DNA from: Candidatus Lightella neohaematopini
GTDB lineage: Bacteria > Pseudomonadota > Gammaproteobacteria > Enterobacterales > Enterobacteriaceae
DNA: 64,000 nucleotides
Reading direction: 5' to 3'
Assembly: GCA_025728545.1 (NCBI GenBank)
Contig: JAOBJL010000001.1
Span: 62,001-126,000, forward strand
Below are positions 1-9,272 of this stretch, in pieces (the first letter of the stretch is position 1; each line of letters begins with the position of its first letter). Below the pieces are notes generated by a model that made no database searches, was not told where the DNA came from, and was given only the letters and a program-made list of their open reading frames with translations. Position numbers and translations under genes: made by a program.

Positions 1-737
1 AGATGTTTATTTGTTGGTTGTAAATATTGTCCTATATTAAGTATACTTACTCCATTGTTATATAAGTCATACATAGTATTTATTATTTCTTGTAAAGTTT
101 CTCCTAATCCAACAATAATACTAGATTTAGTTGGTATATTAGGATATTTAATTCTAAATAATCTTAATAGTTTTAAAGCATTTATATATTTAAATCCTGG
201 TTTAATAAAAGAATATAGTCTTGGAACACTTTCAATATTATGACTAAATATATTTGGTAAAGAATTTTTAAATAAATTTAATGCTTGTTTTATACAATTA
301 CGAAAATCCGGTACTAATATTTCTATATTAGTATTATTATTATATTTTTTTATAGCATTAATACATTTTACAAAATGATCTGCACCACCATCATATAAAT
401 CATCTCTATTAACTGAAGTAAGCACTACGTGCTTTAATTTCATTTGATATATAGCTTTAGCTAATCTTTCAGGTTCATCATTATCTGGTTTATTAGGTAA
501 ACCATGTCTAACATTACAAAACTTACAACGACGAGTACACAAATTACCTAAAATCAAAAATGTAGCAATACCATAACTAAAACAATTAATGATATTAGGA
601 CAATTAGCAGCTTGGCATATTGTATTAATACGATAATAATTAATAATATTTCTAGTATTTCTTATATTATCATACTTTTTAGGAACTCTAATTTTTAACC
701 AATCTGGTTTATCTAAAAGATAATTTTTATTTATCAC
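1..737 (-). CDS. lipA: Lipoyl synthase LipA, 3' end beyond the window
   Basis: Radical-SAM enzyme that inserts two sulfurs into protein-bound octanoyl groups to make lipoate on AceF and SucB. Read on the minus strand, the frame is open from about 790 to the window edge. It contains the cysteine cluster CTRRCKFC (about 494-540), preceded by a family-typical CPNIINCF segment and followed by LTSVNRDDLYDGGADHF. About 245 codons are visible, against about 321 in E. coli, so the C-terminus lies off the left edge. I place the start at a GTG (735-737), giving MINKNYLLDKPDWLKIR; no ATG is available before the conserved region. It follows lipB by 4 bases, so the two are probably co-transcribed. Identity is certain; the GTG start is a guess. 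Confidence 0.93.
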   Translation of the reverse strand, partial: MINKNYLLDKPDWLKIRVPKKYDNIRNTRNIINYYRINTICQAANCPNIINCFSYGIATFLILGNLCTRRCKFCNVRHGLPNKPDNDEPERLAKAIYQMKLKHVVLTSVNRDDLYDGGADHFVKCINAIKKYNNNTNIEILVPDFRNCIKQALNLFKNSLPNIFSHNIESVPRLYSFIKPGFKYINALKLLRLFRIKYPNIPTKSSIIVGLGETLQEIINTMYDLYNNGVSILNIGQYLQPTNKH

Positions 738-741
738 AATA

Positions 742-1382
742 TTATAAATAATTACAGTACCTAATGTTACTAATATTAAGTATATCTAAAAATTCTTTTA
801 TTAGTAATTTAGATATAATAAATAAGTCTATATTAGATACAATATCATTAACTTGTGTCATACGTATTTTACTATATCCACATGGGTTTATATAATTAAA
901 TGGAGTTAAATCCATTAATACATTTATAGCTATACCATGTGATGAACATCCTTTGCTTATTTTTAATCCAATGGAACAAATTTTTTTTTTAATACATATA
1001 TACCTGGCATATTTTTAGAATAATAAGAATTTATACCTATTTTTTTTAAAATATTAATTACTGTGTTATTTAACACATATAGTAAATAACTAACACTAAT
1101 TTTTCTACGGTGTAAATCTATCAATACATACATTATTTGTTGTCCAGGTCCATGAAACGTAATTTTACCACCACGATCAGTTTTAATAACCGGGATGCCA
1201 CATATACTTGATTTATAATTATCATAACTATATCCACATGTAAATACTGGATAATGTTGTAGTAACCAAACTTCATCTAAAGTACTATGATTACGATTTT
1301 TTGTTAATGTTTGCATTGACAATAAAATTCTTTTGTATGACTGTAACCCTAATTGTCTTATAATTATATTATTTAATGACAT
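742..1382 (-). CDS. lipB: Octanoyltransferase LipB, reading frame broken at a 10-A tract
   Basis: Transfers octanoyl from acyl carrier protein to lipoyl domains, the step before LipA. From the ATG at 1382 the product matches LipB well: [26 protein letters not shown] and the catalytic-region motif [13 protein letters not shown]. At a run of ten As on the coding strand (981-990) the frame ends within a few codons, at 963. Adding one A restores [19 protein letters not shown], including the active-site lysine/cysteine region, and then [12 protein letters not shown], ending with TAA at 742-744. The restored protein is about 213 residues, the full family length. Everything apart from the single base is conserved, so I annotate a gene that may be expressed through RNA-polymerase slippage. 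Recent inactivation or a homopolymer sequencing error are alternatives. It lies between holA and lipA. Confidence 0.85.
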
Positions 1383-1423
1383 TAAATATTCAATTAAAAA
1401 AGTAAAAAAAGTTAATAAGAATA

Positions 1424-2397
1424 TTATTTATCCAATAATATTGTTTTATGTACTAATATTACTAGTTTAATAATATTAATAAAAAATAATTTATTTTTAT
1501 AATATTTTGCATCTAATTCCATATTATATAGTATATTAATAATATTTTTAATTTTTTTATTATTAAAATATAAATTATATTTAATATTAGTAATATTTTT
1601 TGCTTTATATAATTGATTATTAATAATTGATATTAATTTATCTTGTATTATACGAATTAGTATGCTAACTTCTTTTTTTTGATTAAATAGTAATTTTATT
1701 GTACTAATTATATTTATATGTTTTTCTGTAAACAGAACATTAACTATTTCATTTAATTTATTAGTTTTATTATTTTTATATAAGTAAGTGTTAATATCGT
1801 TAATATTAACAATATAATTTTTTGGATAGGCCATATTTAATATTTTTATTAAATTAATTATAAATTCTAAATTAGAATTATACAATTTTTCTAAATATTC
1901 AATACAGTAACTATTTAATATAACACTATTAGCACTAGAATAAAATTTTAGCCAATTAGATAATCTATTTTTTGGTATAATATTACAATTTACTATTAGT
2001 ACTTTAATTAAATTATATTTATAATAGTTAGTTAAACTATTATAGTTATTTTCATAATACAATATGACACATAATTTATTATTCATTAGTTTAGAACATA
2101 ATAATATAAGTTCTTTTTCTATACTATTATTTTTATAAGTAGTGTCTATTGTAATTATAAAACAATGCTTACAACTAAATAAATCTTTTTTTTTAATAAA
2201 TTAATTATATTATAAAAATCAGTATTACATACTATTCTTAAATTATTATGTATAATAAAACCATTTTTATAAAAATGATGTTTAATATAATCTTTACTTT
2301 CTTGTATTAAGAAATAATCATTTCCAATTAAAATATAAAGAAAATATGTACTACATTTTGTATGATTAACTAATTGTTCCGGATATATAAGTTTCAT
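1424..2397 (-). CDS. holA: DNA polymerase III delta subunit HolA, frame broken at a 9-A tract
   Basis: Clamp-loader subunit that opens the beta sliding clamp. The N-terminal part starts at the ATG at 2397 (MKLIYPEQLVNHTK, then YILIGNDYFLIQES), matching the E. coli HolA start. It runs out of frame after a run of nine As (coding strand, 2186-2194) and stops at 2155. Adding one A continues as DLFSCKHCFIITIDTTYK and joins without interruption the frame that ends with TAA at 1424. The internal ATG at 2086 is therefore not a real start. The restored length is about 324 residues (E. coli 343). The C-terminal half is weakly conserved but alpha-helical and compatible. The gene order leuS-lptE-holA is the E. 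coli one. nadD, rsfS, rlmH, mrdA, rodA, rlpA, dacA and ybeD, which normally separate holA from lipB, are gone. Confidence 0.82.
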
Positions 2398-2414
2398 TAA
2401 TTTACAGTATTAAA

Positions 2415-2873
2415 TTAAATATAATTTATGATGTATAATAATAATTGTTCAACAAATTCCTGATAAAATCTACATTTTAATAATAAATTATTTTTTATTA
2501 TTTCTAAATCAACATAGTTATAATTACTAATTAATATATGATTAACTTCAATAGTTTTACAGATAGTTTTTTTATATAATATTAATTTAATATTAATACA
2601 TAATGATAAATTAATATGATTTTTATCTATAGGTTGCACAATTAAGTCTTGAGTTAAATTACTAATAATTAATTTTGGTATGTTATTACTACAATTAGTA
2701 GTAATTAATATGTTATGTAAGTTAAATCCTTTAAGGATAATCTCCATAAGTAAATCATTATGATTATCACTACTAATATTAATATGTTTAATTTTATTAA
2801 TTGTAATATTAATATTTGAAGAACAACTAAAAATTAATATTGAAGAAAAAACTAATAATAAATATTTTTTCAT
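2415..2873 (-). CDS. lptE: LPS-assembly lipoprotein LptE
   Basis: Outer-membrane lipoprotein that plugs the LptD barrel and helps insert LPS. The 152-residue product has a typical lipoprotein signal: MKK, a hydrophobic stretch and the lipobox IFSC, with the lipidated cysteine at residue 17. The mature part is poorly conserved. The call rests mainly on the signal, the size and the position immediately downstream of leuS (1 base apart) and upstream of holA, exactly as in E. coli. lptD is also present in this window (56946-58997), so the partner exists. Confidence 0.82.
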   Translation of the reverse strand: MKKYLLLVFSSILIFSCSSNINITINKIKHINISSDNHNDLLMEIILKGFNLHNILITTNCSNNIPKLIISNLTQDLIVQPIDKNHINLSLCINIKLILYKKTICKTIEVNHILISNYNYVDLEIIKNNLLLKCRFYQEFVEQLLLYIINYI

Positions 2874-2874
2874 T

Positions 2875-5394
2875 CTAAATAATTATATTTATTAATTTAT
2901 TACATAAAAAAATAACATTTTTAATCTTAAAAGTACTTATATTTATTTTAGAAAAATATTTTTCGCATAATAAATCATAAACTACCTTCTGATTTGAATT
3001 AATTGGAACATTAATTTCACCTTTAAATTTACCATTTATTTGAATAATAATATTAACATTATTTATTAATAATGCTGTTTTATCTACGGTAGGCCAATTA
3101 GAATAATCAATATTATTTTTATTTCCTAAAATTTTCCATAATACAAAACAAATATGTGGAGCAAACGGATATAGTATTTTTATTAATATATATAATCCTT
3201 CTTTTAAAATATTAATATTATCTAAAATCTTACTATTACTATATTTTATTAAAACATTAGTTAGTTTCATTAATTCACTAACAGCAGTATTAAATGTTTG
3301 TTTTTTTTCTATATCATAAGTAACTTTTTGTATAGTTGAATGTATTGTATATCTTATCAATTTATGATTAGTTTTTAAAATATTAGAATAATTATTATTT
3401 AATTTTTTTAATTTAATATATAAGTATGTTAAATTCCATACTTTTTTTAGAAAGCGATTAATACCTACAATACCAGATTCACACCAAATTAAAGGCATAT
3501 TAACAGGAGCAGAAAATATTAAAAAAAGTCTTACAGTATCAGCACCATACTTATTAATTATAGTTATTGGGTCTACACCATTATTTTTTGACTTTGACAT
3601 TTTGACTATACCTGCGTATTTTAATTTATTACCATTTATATCTTTAGCTGATATTATATTACCATTATCATCATAACTTATTTTTACCTTATCAGGAGAA
3701 ATCCAAATTTTTTTATTTTCGCAAGAAATATAGTAAAAAGCATTAGATAATACCATACCTTGACATAATAATTTTTTTACAGGTTCATCACAATTAACTA
3801 ATTTTGCATCACGCATTAATTTATGATAAAAACGAAAATATATTAAATGCATAATAGCGTGTTCTATTCCACCTATATATTGATCAATTGGTAACCAATA
3901 ATTAGCAGCAAAACTATTTACCATACCTAAGTTATAATTCGGACATGTATAACGAACATAATACCAAGATGATTCCATGAACGTATCAAATGTATCTGTT
4001 TCTCTTAAAGCTAATCTATTACCATAATTAATTTTATACCACTTTGGATTAAGTAATGGATTATCATATTTGTTGTCTTTAGGTAATATAATTGGTAATT
4101 GATTAGATGGTACAGGTATAATATTTTTGTTTAAAGTTAACATAGGTATTGGCACACCCCAATAACGTTGCCTAGAAATACACCAATCATGTATACGATA
4201 TAGTACTTTTCTTTTAATATAACCATTTTTTAATAAATCACCAATAACTGATTTATTTATAATAGATTTTGAAATATTTAATTTTTTTAAGTTTGTTAAA
4301 GTTTTAGATTCATTATTTAATTTATTAATTTTTTTAGACGAAACTGTATACAAATTATATTTATTTGCAAAAATTAAATCATATTTATTATCACTTGGAA
4401 TTAACATACTACTATTAGTATTATTAGTTAATATATTATTTACTAACCATATTGGTATATGTTGTTTATTTATTGGATTTATAGCATACATCCCGGTAGG
4501 AATACCTACTTGATTATTATTATAAGTATTGGAGTGTAATTTTTGTTTGTTAATAAAATCTTTAATAAATTTAGACAATAAAAATTTATTATCTAAGAAA
4601 TATTTTATATTAACTAATATACAAGTTGTTTTCATAATATTATCTACACTATTAGTGTAGACTTTTATATATTTTTTGCTATTAAAAATTTTAAATTTTA
4701 TTTCAACGCCATTTATTTTTCCTATCCAATTACGTTGCATATTTTTTACTTCTATTGGCCAATCGTATAATTTATCTAAATCGTTAAGTAATTCATCAGC
4801 GTAATTAGTAATTTTTAAAAACCATTGTGGTATACTTTTATAAGTAGTTATAGTATTACAACGCCAACAACGATTATTAATAACTTGTTCATTAGCTAAA
4901 ACAGTTTTATCATTAGGACACCAATTCACTACTGATTTTTTTTTATATGCTATTCCATTTTTATATAAATATGTAAAGAATAATTGTTCCCAATGATAAT
5001 ATTTTGGATTACAAGTAATTATTTCTCTACTCCAATCATAACTAAATCCTAACATTTTTAATTGTTTTCTCATATAAAAAATATTTTTGTATGTCCACTC
5101 TTCTGGTTTAATTTTATTTTTTATAGCTGCTTCTTCTGCAGGTAATCCAAAAGCATCCCATCCAATAGGATACAAAACATTTTTTCCTAACATACGATGA
5201 TAACGTGATATAATATCTCCAATTGTATAATTACGTATATGACCTATATGTAAATTACCAGAAGGATATGGTAACATAGACAAACAATAATATTTTTCTT
5301 TACTAGAATCTTCACTCACTTTAAATGTATTATTAGTTTGCCAATATTGTTGTACAATATGTTCTATCTCTTTATAATTATATTCATTAAACAT
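2875..5394 (-). CDS. leuS: Leucyl-tRNA synthetase LeuS with a degenerate editing domain
   Basis: Class I synthetase charging tRNA-Leu. It has 839 residues (E. coli 860). The ATP-binding HIGH motif is at residues 49-52 within LPYPSGNLHIGHIRNYTIGD, and KMSKSKNNG lies near residue 598. WDAFGLPAEEAA and SWYYVRY are also conserved, so the aminoacylation core looks functional. The inserted CP1 editing domain (roughly residues 225-400) is much weaker. The usual threonine-rich TTRPDTF segment reads TNSVDNIM, and the GTGAVM segment reads TNSSML. VGIPTGMYAINP and part of the HDQRD region (as SDNKYD) are still visible. Editing of mischarged tRNA-Leu is probably impaired. It is the first gene of the leuS-lptE-holA-lipB-lipA run. 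Confidence 0.97.
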   Translation of the reverse strand: MFNEYNYKEIEHIVQQYWQTNNTFKVSEDSSKEKYYCLSMLPYPSGNLHIGHIRNYTIGDIISRYHRMLGKNVLYPIGWDAFGLPAEEAAIKNKIKPEEWTYKNIFYMRKQLKMLGFSYDWSREIITCNPKYYHWEQLFFTYLYKNGIAYKKKSVVNWCPNDKTVLANEQVINNRCWRCNTITTYKSIPQWFLKITNYADELLNDLDKLYDWPIEVKNMQRNWIGKINGVEIKFKIFNSKKYIKVYTNSVDNIMKTTCILVNIKYFLDNKFLLSKFIKDFINKQKLHSNTYNNNQVGIPTGMYAINPINKQHIPIWLVNNILTNNTNSSMLIPSDNKYDLIFANKYNLYTVSSKKINKLNNESKTLTNLKKLNISKSIINKSVIGDLLKNGYIKRKVLYRIHDWCISRQRYWGVPIPMLTLNKNIIPVPSNQLPIILPKDNKYDNPLLNPKWYKINYGNRLALRETDTFDTFMESSWYYVRYTCPNYNLGMVNSFAANYWLPIDQYIGGIEHAIMHLIYFRFYHKLMRDAKLVNCDEPVKKLLCQGMVLSNAFYYISCENKKIWISPDKVKISYDDNGNIISAKDINGNKLKYAGIVKMSKSKNNGVDPITIINKYGADTVRLFLIFSAPVNMPLIWCESGIVGINRFLKKVWNLTYLYIKLKKLNNNYSNILKTNHKLIRYTIHSTIQKVTYDIEKKQTFNTAVSELMKLTNVLIKYSNSKILDNINILKEGLYILIKILYPFAPHICFVLWKILGNKNNIDYSNWPTVDKTALLINNVNIIIQINGKFKGEINVPINSNQKVVYDLLCEKYFSKINISTFKIKNVIFLCNKLINIII

Positions 5395-5520
5395 AATTTT
5401 TTAAATTAATACGAATTAATATAAATAATTAACATAATACTAAATTAACAAAATATTTATTAATATAAATCTAAATTTTCATAAAAAAATAACACCACTT
5501 ACTATAAATAATAAAATAAA

Positions 5521-5958
5521 CTAATATTTAAAATTATTTAAAATACTTTTTTCTAAGTTCATCATAATAGTTCTATTTTTTTTAGAATCATGTTTATAAT
5601 TTAATAAATGTAATAATCCATGAATTAATATGTAAGAATAATATACTTCTAATTTTTTATTTAATTTAATTGATTCATATTCAACTACTTGCCAACATAT
5701 GACAATATCACCTATTACAGGTAACATAACCTGTTTTATGAAAAAAGGAAATACTAATACATTAGTTATAGAATTTAAATTTCTATAATTTTTATTTAAA
5801 AAATATATTATTGATCTACTAACAATAACTATATTAATATGCATATTATATATTATTATTGGTAGTATACCATTAATCCAATACCTGAATTTTTTATTTG
5901 ATGGTAAATTAATTGGTTTTTTACCTAAAATTATAATATTAGATGTTATTTTATACAT
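5521..5958 (-). CDS. ybeY: Endoribonuclease YbeY (rRNA maturation factor)
   Basis: Zinc-dependent single-strand endoribonuclease acting in 16S rRNA 3' maturation and ribosome quality control. The 145-residue product (E. coli 155) carries the metal-binding signature HGLLHLLNYKHD near the C-terminus, preceded by GDIVICWQVVEYES, which corresponds to the GDIVIC segment of the family. The N-terminal third is divergent. In E. coli it lies in a miaB-ybeZ-ybeY-ybeX-lnt run. Here only ybeY remains, with 126 bases before leuS and a 1.2 kb empty stretch upstream. Confidence 0.92.
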   Translation of the reverse strand: MYKITSNIIILGKKPINLPSNKKFRYWINGILPIIIYNMHINIVIVSRSIIYFLNKNYRNLNSITNVLVFPFFIKQVMLPVIGDIVICWQVVEYESIKLNKKLEVYYSYILIHGLLHLLNYKHDSKKNRTIMMNLEKSILNNFKY

Positions 5959-7173
5959 TTTCTATTTTAATTATAAATATGTACTATAATATTCTATAAA
6001 TATTTTAATATAGATAAAAGATTATTAAATTAATTAATTATAACAATTTTATTATAAAAATGTAAAATAGAATATATGTAACACAATTATAATTGATTAT
6101 AGATTATAAATATATCGTTAATTTTATTAATAAAATTAAATAAGTCTGGAATAAAATTAATGGATAATGATTTTAATTATTATAATATAGATAATAAAAT
6201 AATAGTTATTAACTATTCTTATGTGCCGTTTCTAAAAAACTAATGTTTGTTAAAATATTAATGATAATATTATAAAATTACATAAAAATTAGAAGTATGA
6301 AAAAATAATAACTTAAAATTATTGTTTAATTTTAATATTTTAAAACTAAAATAATTATTAATTTAATTTTGAATCATAATAATAAATTTTTTAATTAATG
6401 TAGATTAACTAATGTTAATTTTAATTACAAATGTAATAAATATAAAATACTATTAAATAGTAATAATACTATTTATTCTAGTCTGATAATTAGTACTAAT
6501 GAATCATCATTATTAATAAATAATACACTTAACAATAATATAAATATTTAAGTTTACAAATAATCACGTCTACTAGTTATAATCTTTATTAATGATATTA
6601 ATAATACCTAATAGTAAGAATTTTATTTTAGTAGTAGAGGTATTTTACTTGTATATAAAATTCTTCAAATTTAATATAATTATTCGTCGTTTATTAATTA
6701 TTTATTTAAATTATTAATAAATAATTTAACTAATGAAATAAAAAATATTTTCTATAAAGATTACATAATTTTAAAATACTTAGTAAATTACCCATACTTT
6801 GAAAAAGTAATAAAAAAATTATAAAATCTAATTTTATATTATAGGTATATGTTATGTCATACATGTACCTACCTAAATAGGTAATTAATATTAGTTTTTT
6901 ACTATATAAAAATATTATCTAATTTATTAAATACTTATAATAATAATTATTATAATTTACTATTATTAATTATTAAGAAATTTATTATTCATATAAAAAT
7001 CTAATAATATAGCTATAGTACTAATTTATTATAATATTTTAAAAAAATTCTTTTATACTAATAAAGTTATATAATTTAAGATTAACTATTATTAATAATA
7101 GTTAGTTTATAAAAAAAAATAACAATAAGACATACTTTAAACTTACTTAATTAATCTAAATAATATTATAATA
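5959..7173. other. 1.2 kb gene-free stretch, probably eroded genes
   Basis: No open frame of useful size, tRNA or recognisable structured RNA on either strand. It is extremely AT-rich with stops in all frames. In E. coli the interval between ybeY and the Met/Gln/Leu tRNA cluster holds ybeZ, miaB and ubiF, so this is probably their decayed remains. I could not align any part convincingly. Confidence 0.6.
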
Positions 7174-7247
7174 TAGCTACGACAGGATTCGAACCTGTAC
7201 CATCAGCGTTATGAATGCTGTGCTCTAACCAAATAAGCTACGTAGCT
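7174..7247 (-). tRNA. tRNA-Met (CAU), elongator type
   Basis: A 74-nt cloverleaf on the minus strand. The acceptor AGCTACG pairs with CGTAGCT, with A as discriminator. The anticodon loop contains CAT, and the T arm has GGTTCGAATCC. It closely resembles E. coli metT/metU, and the perfect first acceptor pair argues against the initiator tRNA. CCA is not encoded. It is the last of three clustered tRNAs in the order Leu-Gln-Met, a contraction of the E. coli metT-leuW-glnU-glnW-metU-glnV-glnX cluster. tRNA-Ile2 with a modified CAU anticodon is the only real alternative. Confidence 0.93.
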
Positions 7248-7259
7248 AATTGTAAAGCT

Positions 7260-7330
7260 CTGGGGTACCAGGATTCGAACCTGGGATGATGGGATCAAAA
7301 CCCACTGCCTTTCCTCTTGGCTATACCCCA
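7260..7330 (-). tRNA. tRNA-Gln (UUG)
   Basis: A 71-nt cloverleaf. The acceptor TGGGGTA pairs with TACCCCA, the D arm is GCCAAGAGGAAAGGC, the anticodon loop TTTTGAT gives anticodon TTG, and the T loop is TTCGAAT. It closely matches E. coli glnU/glnW. It is the middle gene of the Leu-Gln-Met cluster and lies next to glnS, its cognate synthetase. Confidence 0.95.
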
Positions 7331-7356
7331 ACAAATAAATCAATATATTTACAATA

Positions 7357-7439
7357 TGCGGAAGACGAGATTTGAACTCGTACACCAAAATAGTACCAGA
7401 ATCTAAATCTGGTGCGTCTACCAATTTCGCCACTTCCGC
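7357..7439 (-). tRNA. tRNA-Leu (UAG)
   Basis: An 83-nt class II tRNA with a long variable arm. The acceptor GCGGAAG pairs with CTTCCGC, with A as discriminator. The anticodon loop ATTTAGA gives TAG. It is very close to E. coli leuW, including the D-arm sequence GTGGCGAAATTGGTAGACGC. It is the first gene of the three-tRNA cluster. Confidence 0.95.
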
Positions 7440-7626
7440 CTAGCGTTGTAATAAATCAAACTATATTATTATGTTTAAATTATAATTTTTACGTTTGATT
7501 AAATTTTTAATAAAATACATATTATGTAATTATAATTATAAATTTAGTATAATACAATATAATTAAATAATTATGTATATAAATAACTTATGATATTTAA
7601 TTAATATATAAGGGATAGTATAAAAT

Positions 7627-9258
7627 ATGAAAGATTTTAGTAAGAATAATTTTATTTATAACATAATAAATAACGATATATTAAAAAATAAGTATAGAAT
7701 AATACATACTAGATTTTCTCCAGAACCAAATGGTTATTTACATATTGGTCATATAAAATCAATATATTTAAATTTTAGTATTGCTATAAATTATAATGGT
7801 AAATTTAATTTAAGATTTGATGATACTAATCCGGATAATGAAAAATTAAAATTTATTAATTCTATAATAGATGATATTAAATGGTTAGGATGTTTATATT
7901 ATAAAAAAATTTTTTACGCATCAAATTATTTTTTTCAGATGTATAATTATGCTATAGAATTAATAAATAAAAATTTAGCCTACGTTGATCTGTTAAGTAA
8001 GGAAGAAATAAAAATTTATAGAGGCACATTAACAAAACCAGGTATAGATAGTCCTTATAGAAATCAAAGTAAAAAAAATAATTTAATTTTATTTAAAAAA
8101 ATGCGTTTTGGTAAGTTTAATCAAGGAACAGCCTGTTTAAGAGCAAAGATAGATATGAAATCACCATGTTTAATTATGCGTGATCCAGTATTATATAGAA
8201 TAAAATATGTTAATCATCATCAAACTAATAATGATTGGTGTATATATCCAACGTATGATTTCGCTCATTGTATATCTGATGCAATTGAAGGAATAACTCA
8301 TTCTTTATGTACTTCAGAATTTATAGAAAATAGAAAACTATATAATTGGATATTGAAAAATATATCTATTAATCATTACCCTAAACAATATGAATTTGCC
8401 CCACTAAATTTAGCATATCATGTTTTGTCAAAAAGAAAATTAAAAGTATTGGTAGATAAAAAAATTGTTAATGGATGGGATGATCCAAGAATGCCTACTA
8501 TAGCTGGATTAAGACGTCGTGGTTACACCGCAAAATCTTTAATAGAATTCTGTAAACGTATTGGTGTTACTAAAAAAAATAGTTTAATTAATATAAAGTT
8601 ACTAGAACATTGTATTAATAAAGAATTAAACACCATGGTTCCAAGAATTATGGCTATAATAAATCCAATACTATTAATTATAAATAGTTTACCAAAAAAT
8701 TACTGTATGAATATTAGTGTACCCAATCATCCTAATAATCCTAATATGGGAAAAAAAAATATAATATTAACTAGAGAAATATATATAGACAGAACAGATT
8801 TTAATGAATTTTATACTAAAAATTTTAAAAAATTAACTTTATTTAAAAAGGTAAAATTAAGATATTCTTACGTAATAAAAGCATACAAGGTTTTAAAAAA
8901 AAATAATAAGATAGTAGCTATTTTATGTAATCATGAAAGATATAGAACAGATAAAGCTTATAAAAGTAAAATAAGTATTATACATTGGGTATCAAAAAAA
9001 TATAGCTTACCTGCAGAATTTAGATTATATGAAAATCTATTTAAAGTATCTAATATAGAAGATAAAGTTAATTTTACTTCTTACATAAATAAGAATTCAT
9101 TAATTGTCAAACATGGATTTATAGAAAAAAATATTAAAGTTAATCTAAATATTGACGCTTTTCAATTTGAAAGAGAAGGATATTTCTGTTTAGATAAAAA
9201 ATATATAAATGATAAAATAATGGTATTTAATAGAATAACTAGCATTAAACATAATTAG
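7627..9258 (+). CDS. glnS: Glutaminyl-tRNA synthetase GlnS
   Basis: Class I synthetase charging tRNA-Gln. It has 543 residues (E. coli 554). The HIGH motif is at residues 39-42 in FSPEPNGYLHIGHIKS. The KMSKS-like VLSKRKL lies near residue 268, followed by GWDDPRMPTIAGLRRRG. The C-terminal anticodon-binding beta-barrels are present but divergent. AGGGATAG lies just upstream as a possible ribosome binding site. The coding strand holds two 9-A runs that do not disturb the frame, a useful contrast with lipB, holA and dapB. It stands alone, about 190 bases from the tRNA cluster. Confidence 0.98.
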   Translation: MKDFSKNNFIYNIINNDILKNKYRIIHTRFSPEPNGYLHIGHIKSIYLNFSIAINYNGKFNLRFDDTNPDNEKLKFINSIIDDIKWLGCLYYKKIFYASNYFFQMYNYAIELINKNLAYVDLLSKEEIKIYRGTLTKPGIDSPYRNQSKKNNLILFKKMRFGKFNQGTACLRAKIDMKSPCLIMRDPVLYRIKYVNHHQTNNDWCIYPTYDFAHCISDAIEGITHSLCTSEFIENRKLYNWILKNISINHYPKQYEFAPLNLAYHVLSKRKLKVLVDKKIVNGWDDPRMPTIAGLRRRGYTAKSLIEFCKRIGVTKKNSLINIKLLEHCINKELNTMVPRIMAIINPILLIINSLPKNYCMNISVPNHPNNPNMGKKNIILTREIYIDRTDFNEFYTKNFKKLTLFKKVKLRYSYVIKAYKVLKKNNKIVAILCNHERYRTDKAYKSKISIIHWVSKKYSLPAEFRLYENLFKVSNIEDKVNFTSYINKNSLIVKHGFIEKNIKVNLNIDAFQFEREGYFCLDKKYINDKIMVFNRITSIKHN

Positions 9259-9272
9259 TAAATTAAACTTAG

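Noticed and set aside
55..243. Open frame of 62 codons on the plus strand at the left edge
   Set aside because: Antisense to lipA, which has clear family motifs on the minus strand; no homology of its own.
1424..2086. Separate 220-residue protein upstream of lipB
   Set aside because: It is the C-terminal part of holA, joined to the N-terminal part across the 9-A tract; its ATG is internal.
6140..6245. Possible ubiF C-terminal remnant on the plus strand
   Set aside because: A few residues (a Phe and a Val-Pro-Phe-Leu stretch) keep the spacing of the UbiF C-terminus, but identity is too low and the distance to the tRNAs is wrong.
7209..7433. 74-codon open frame on the minus strand
   Set aside because: It runs through the tRNA-Met, tRNA-Gln and tRNA-Leu genes; its protein is a translation of tRNA sequence.
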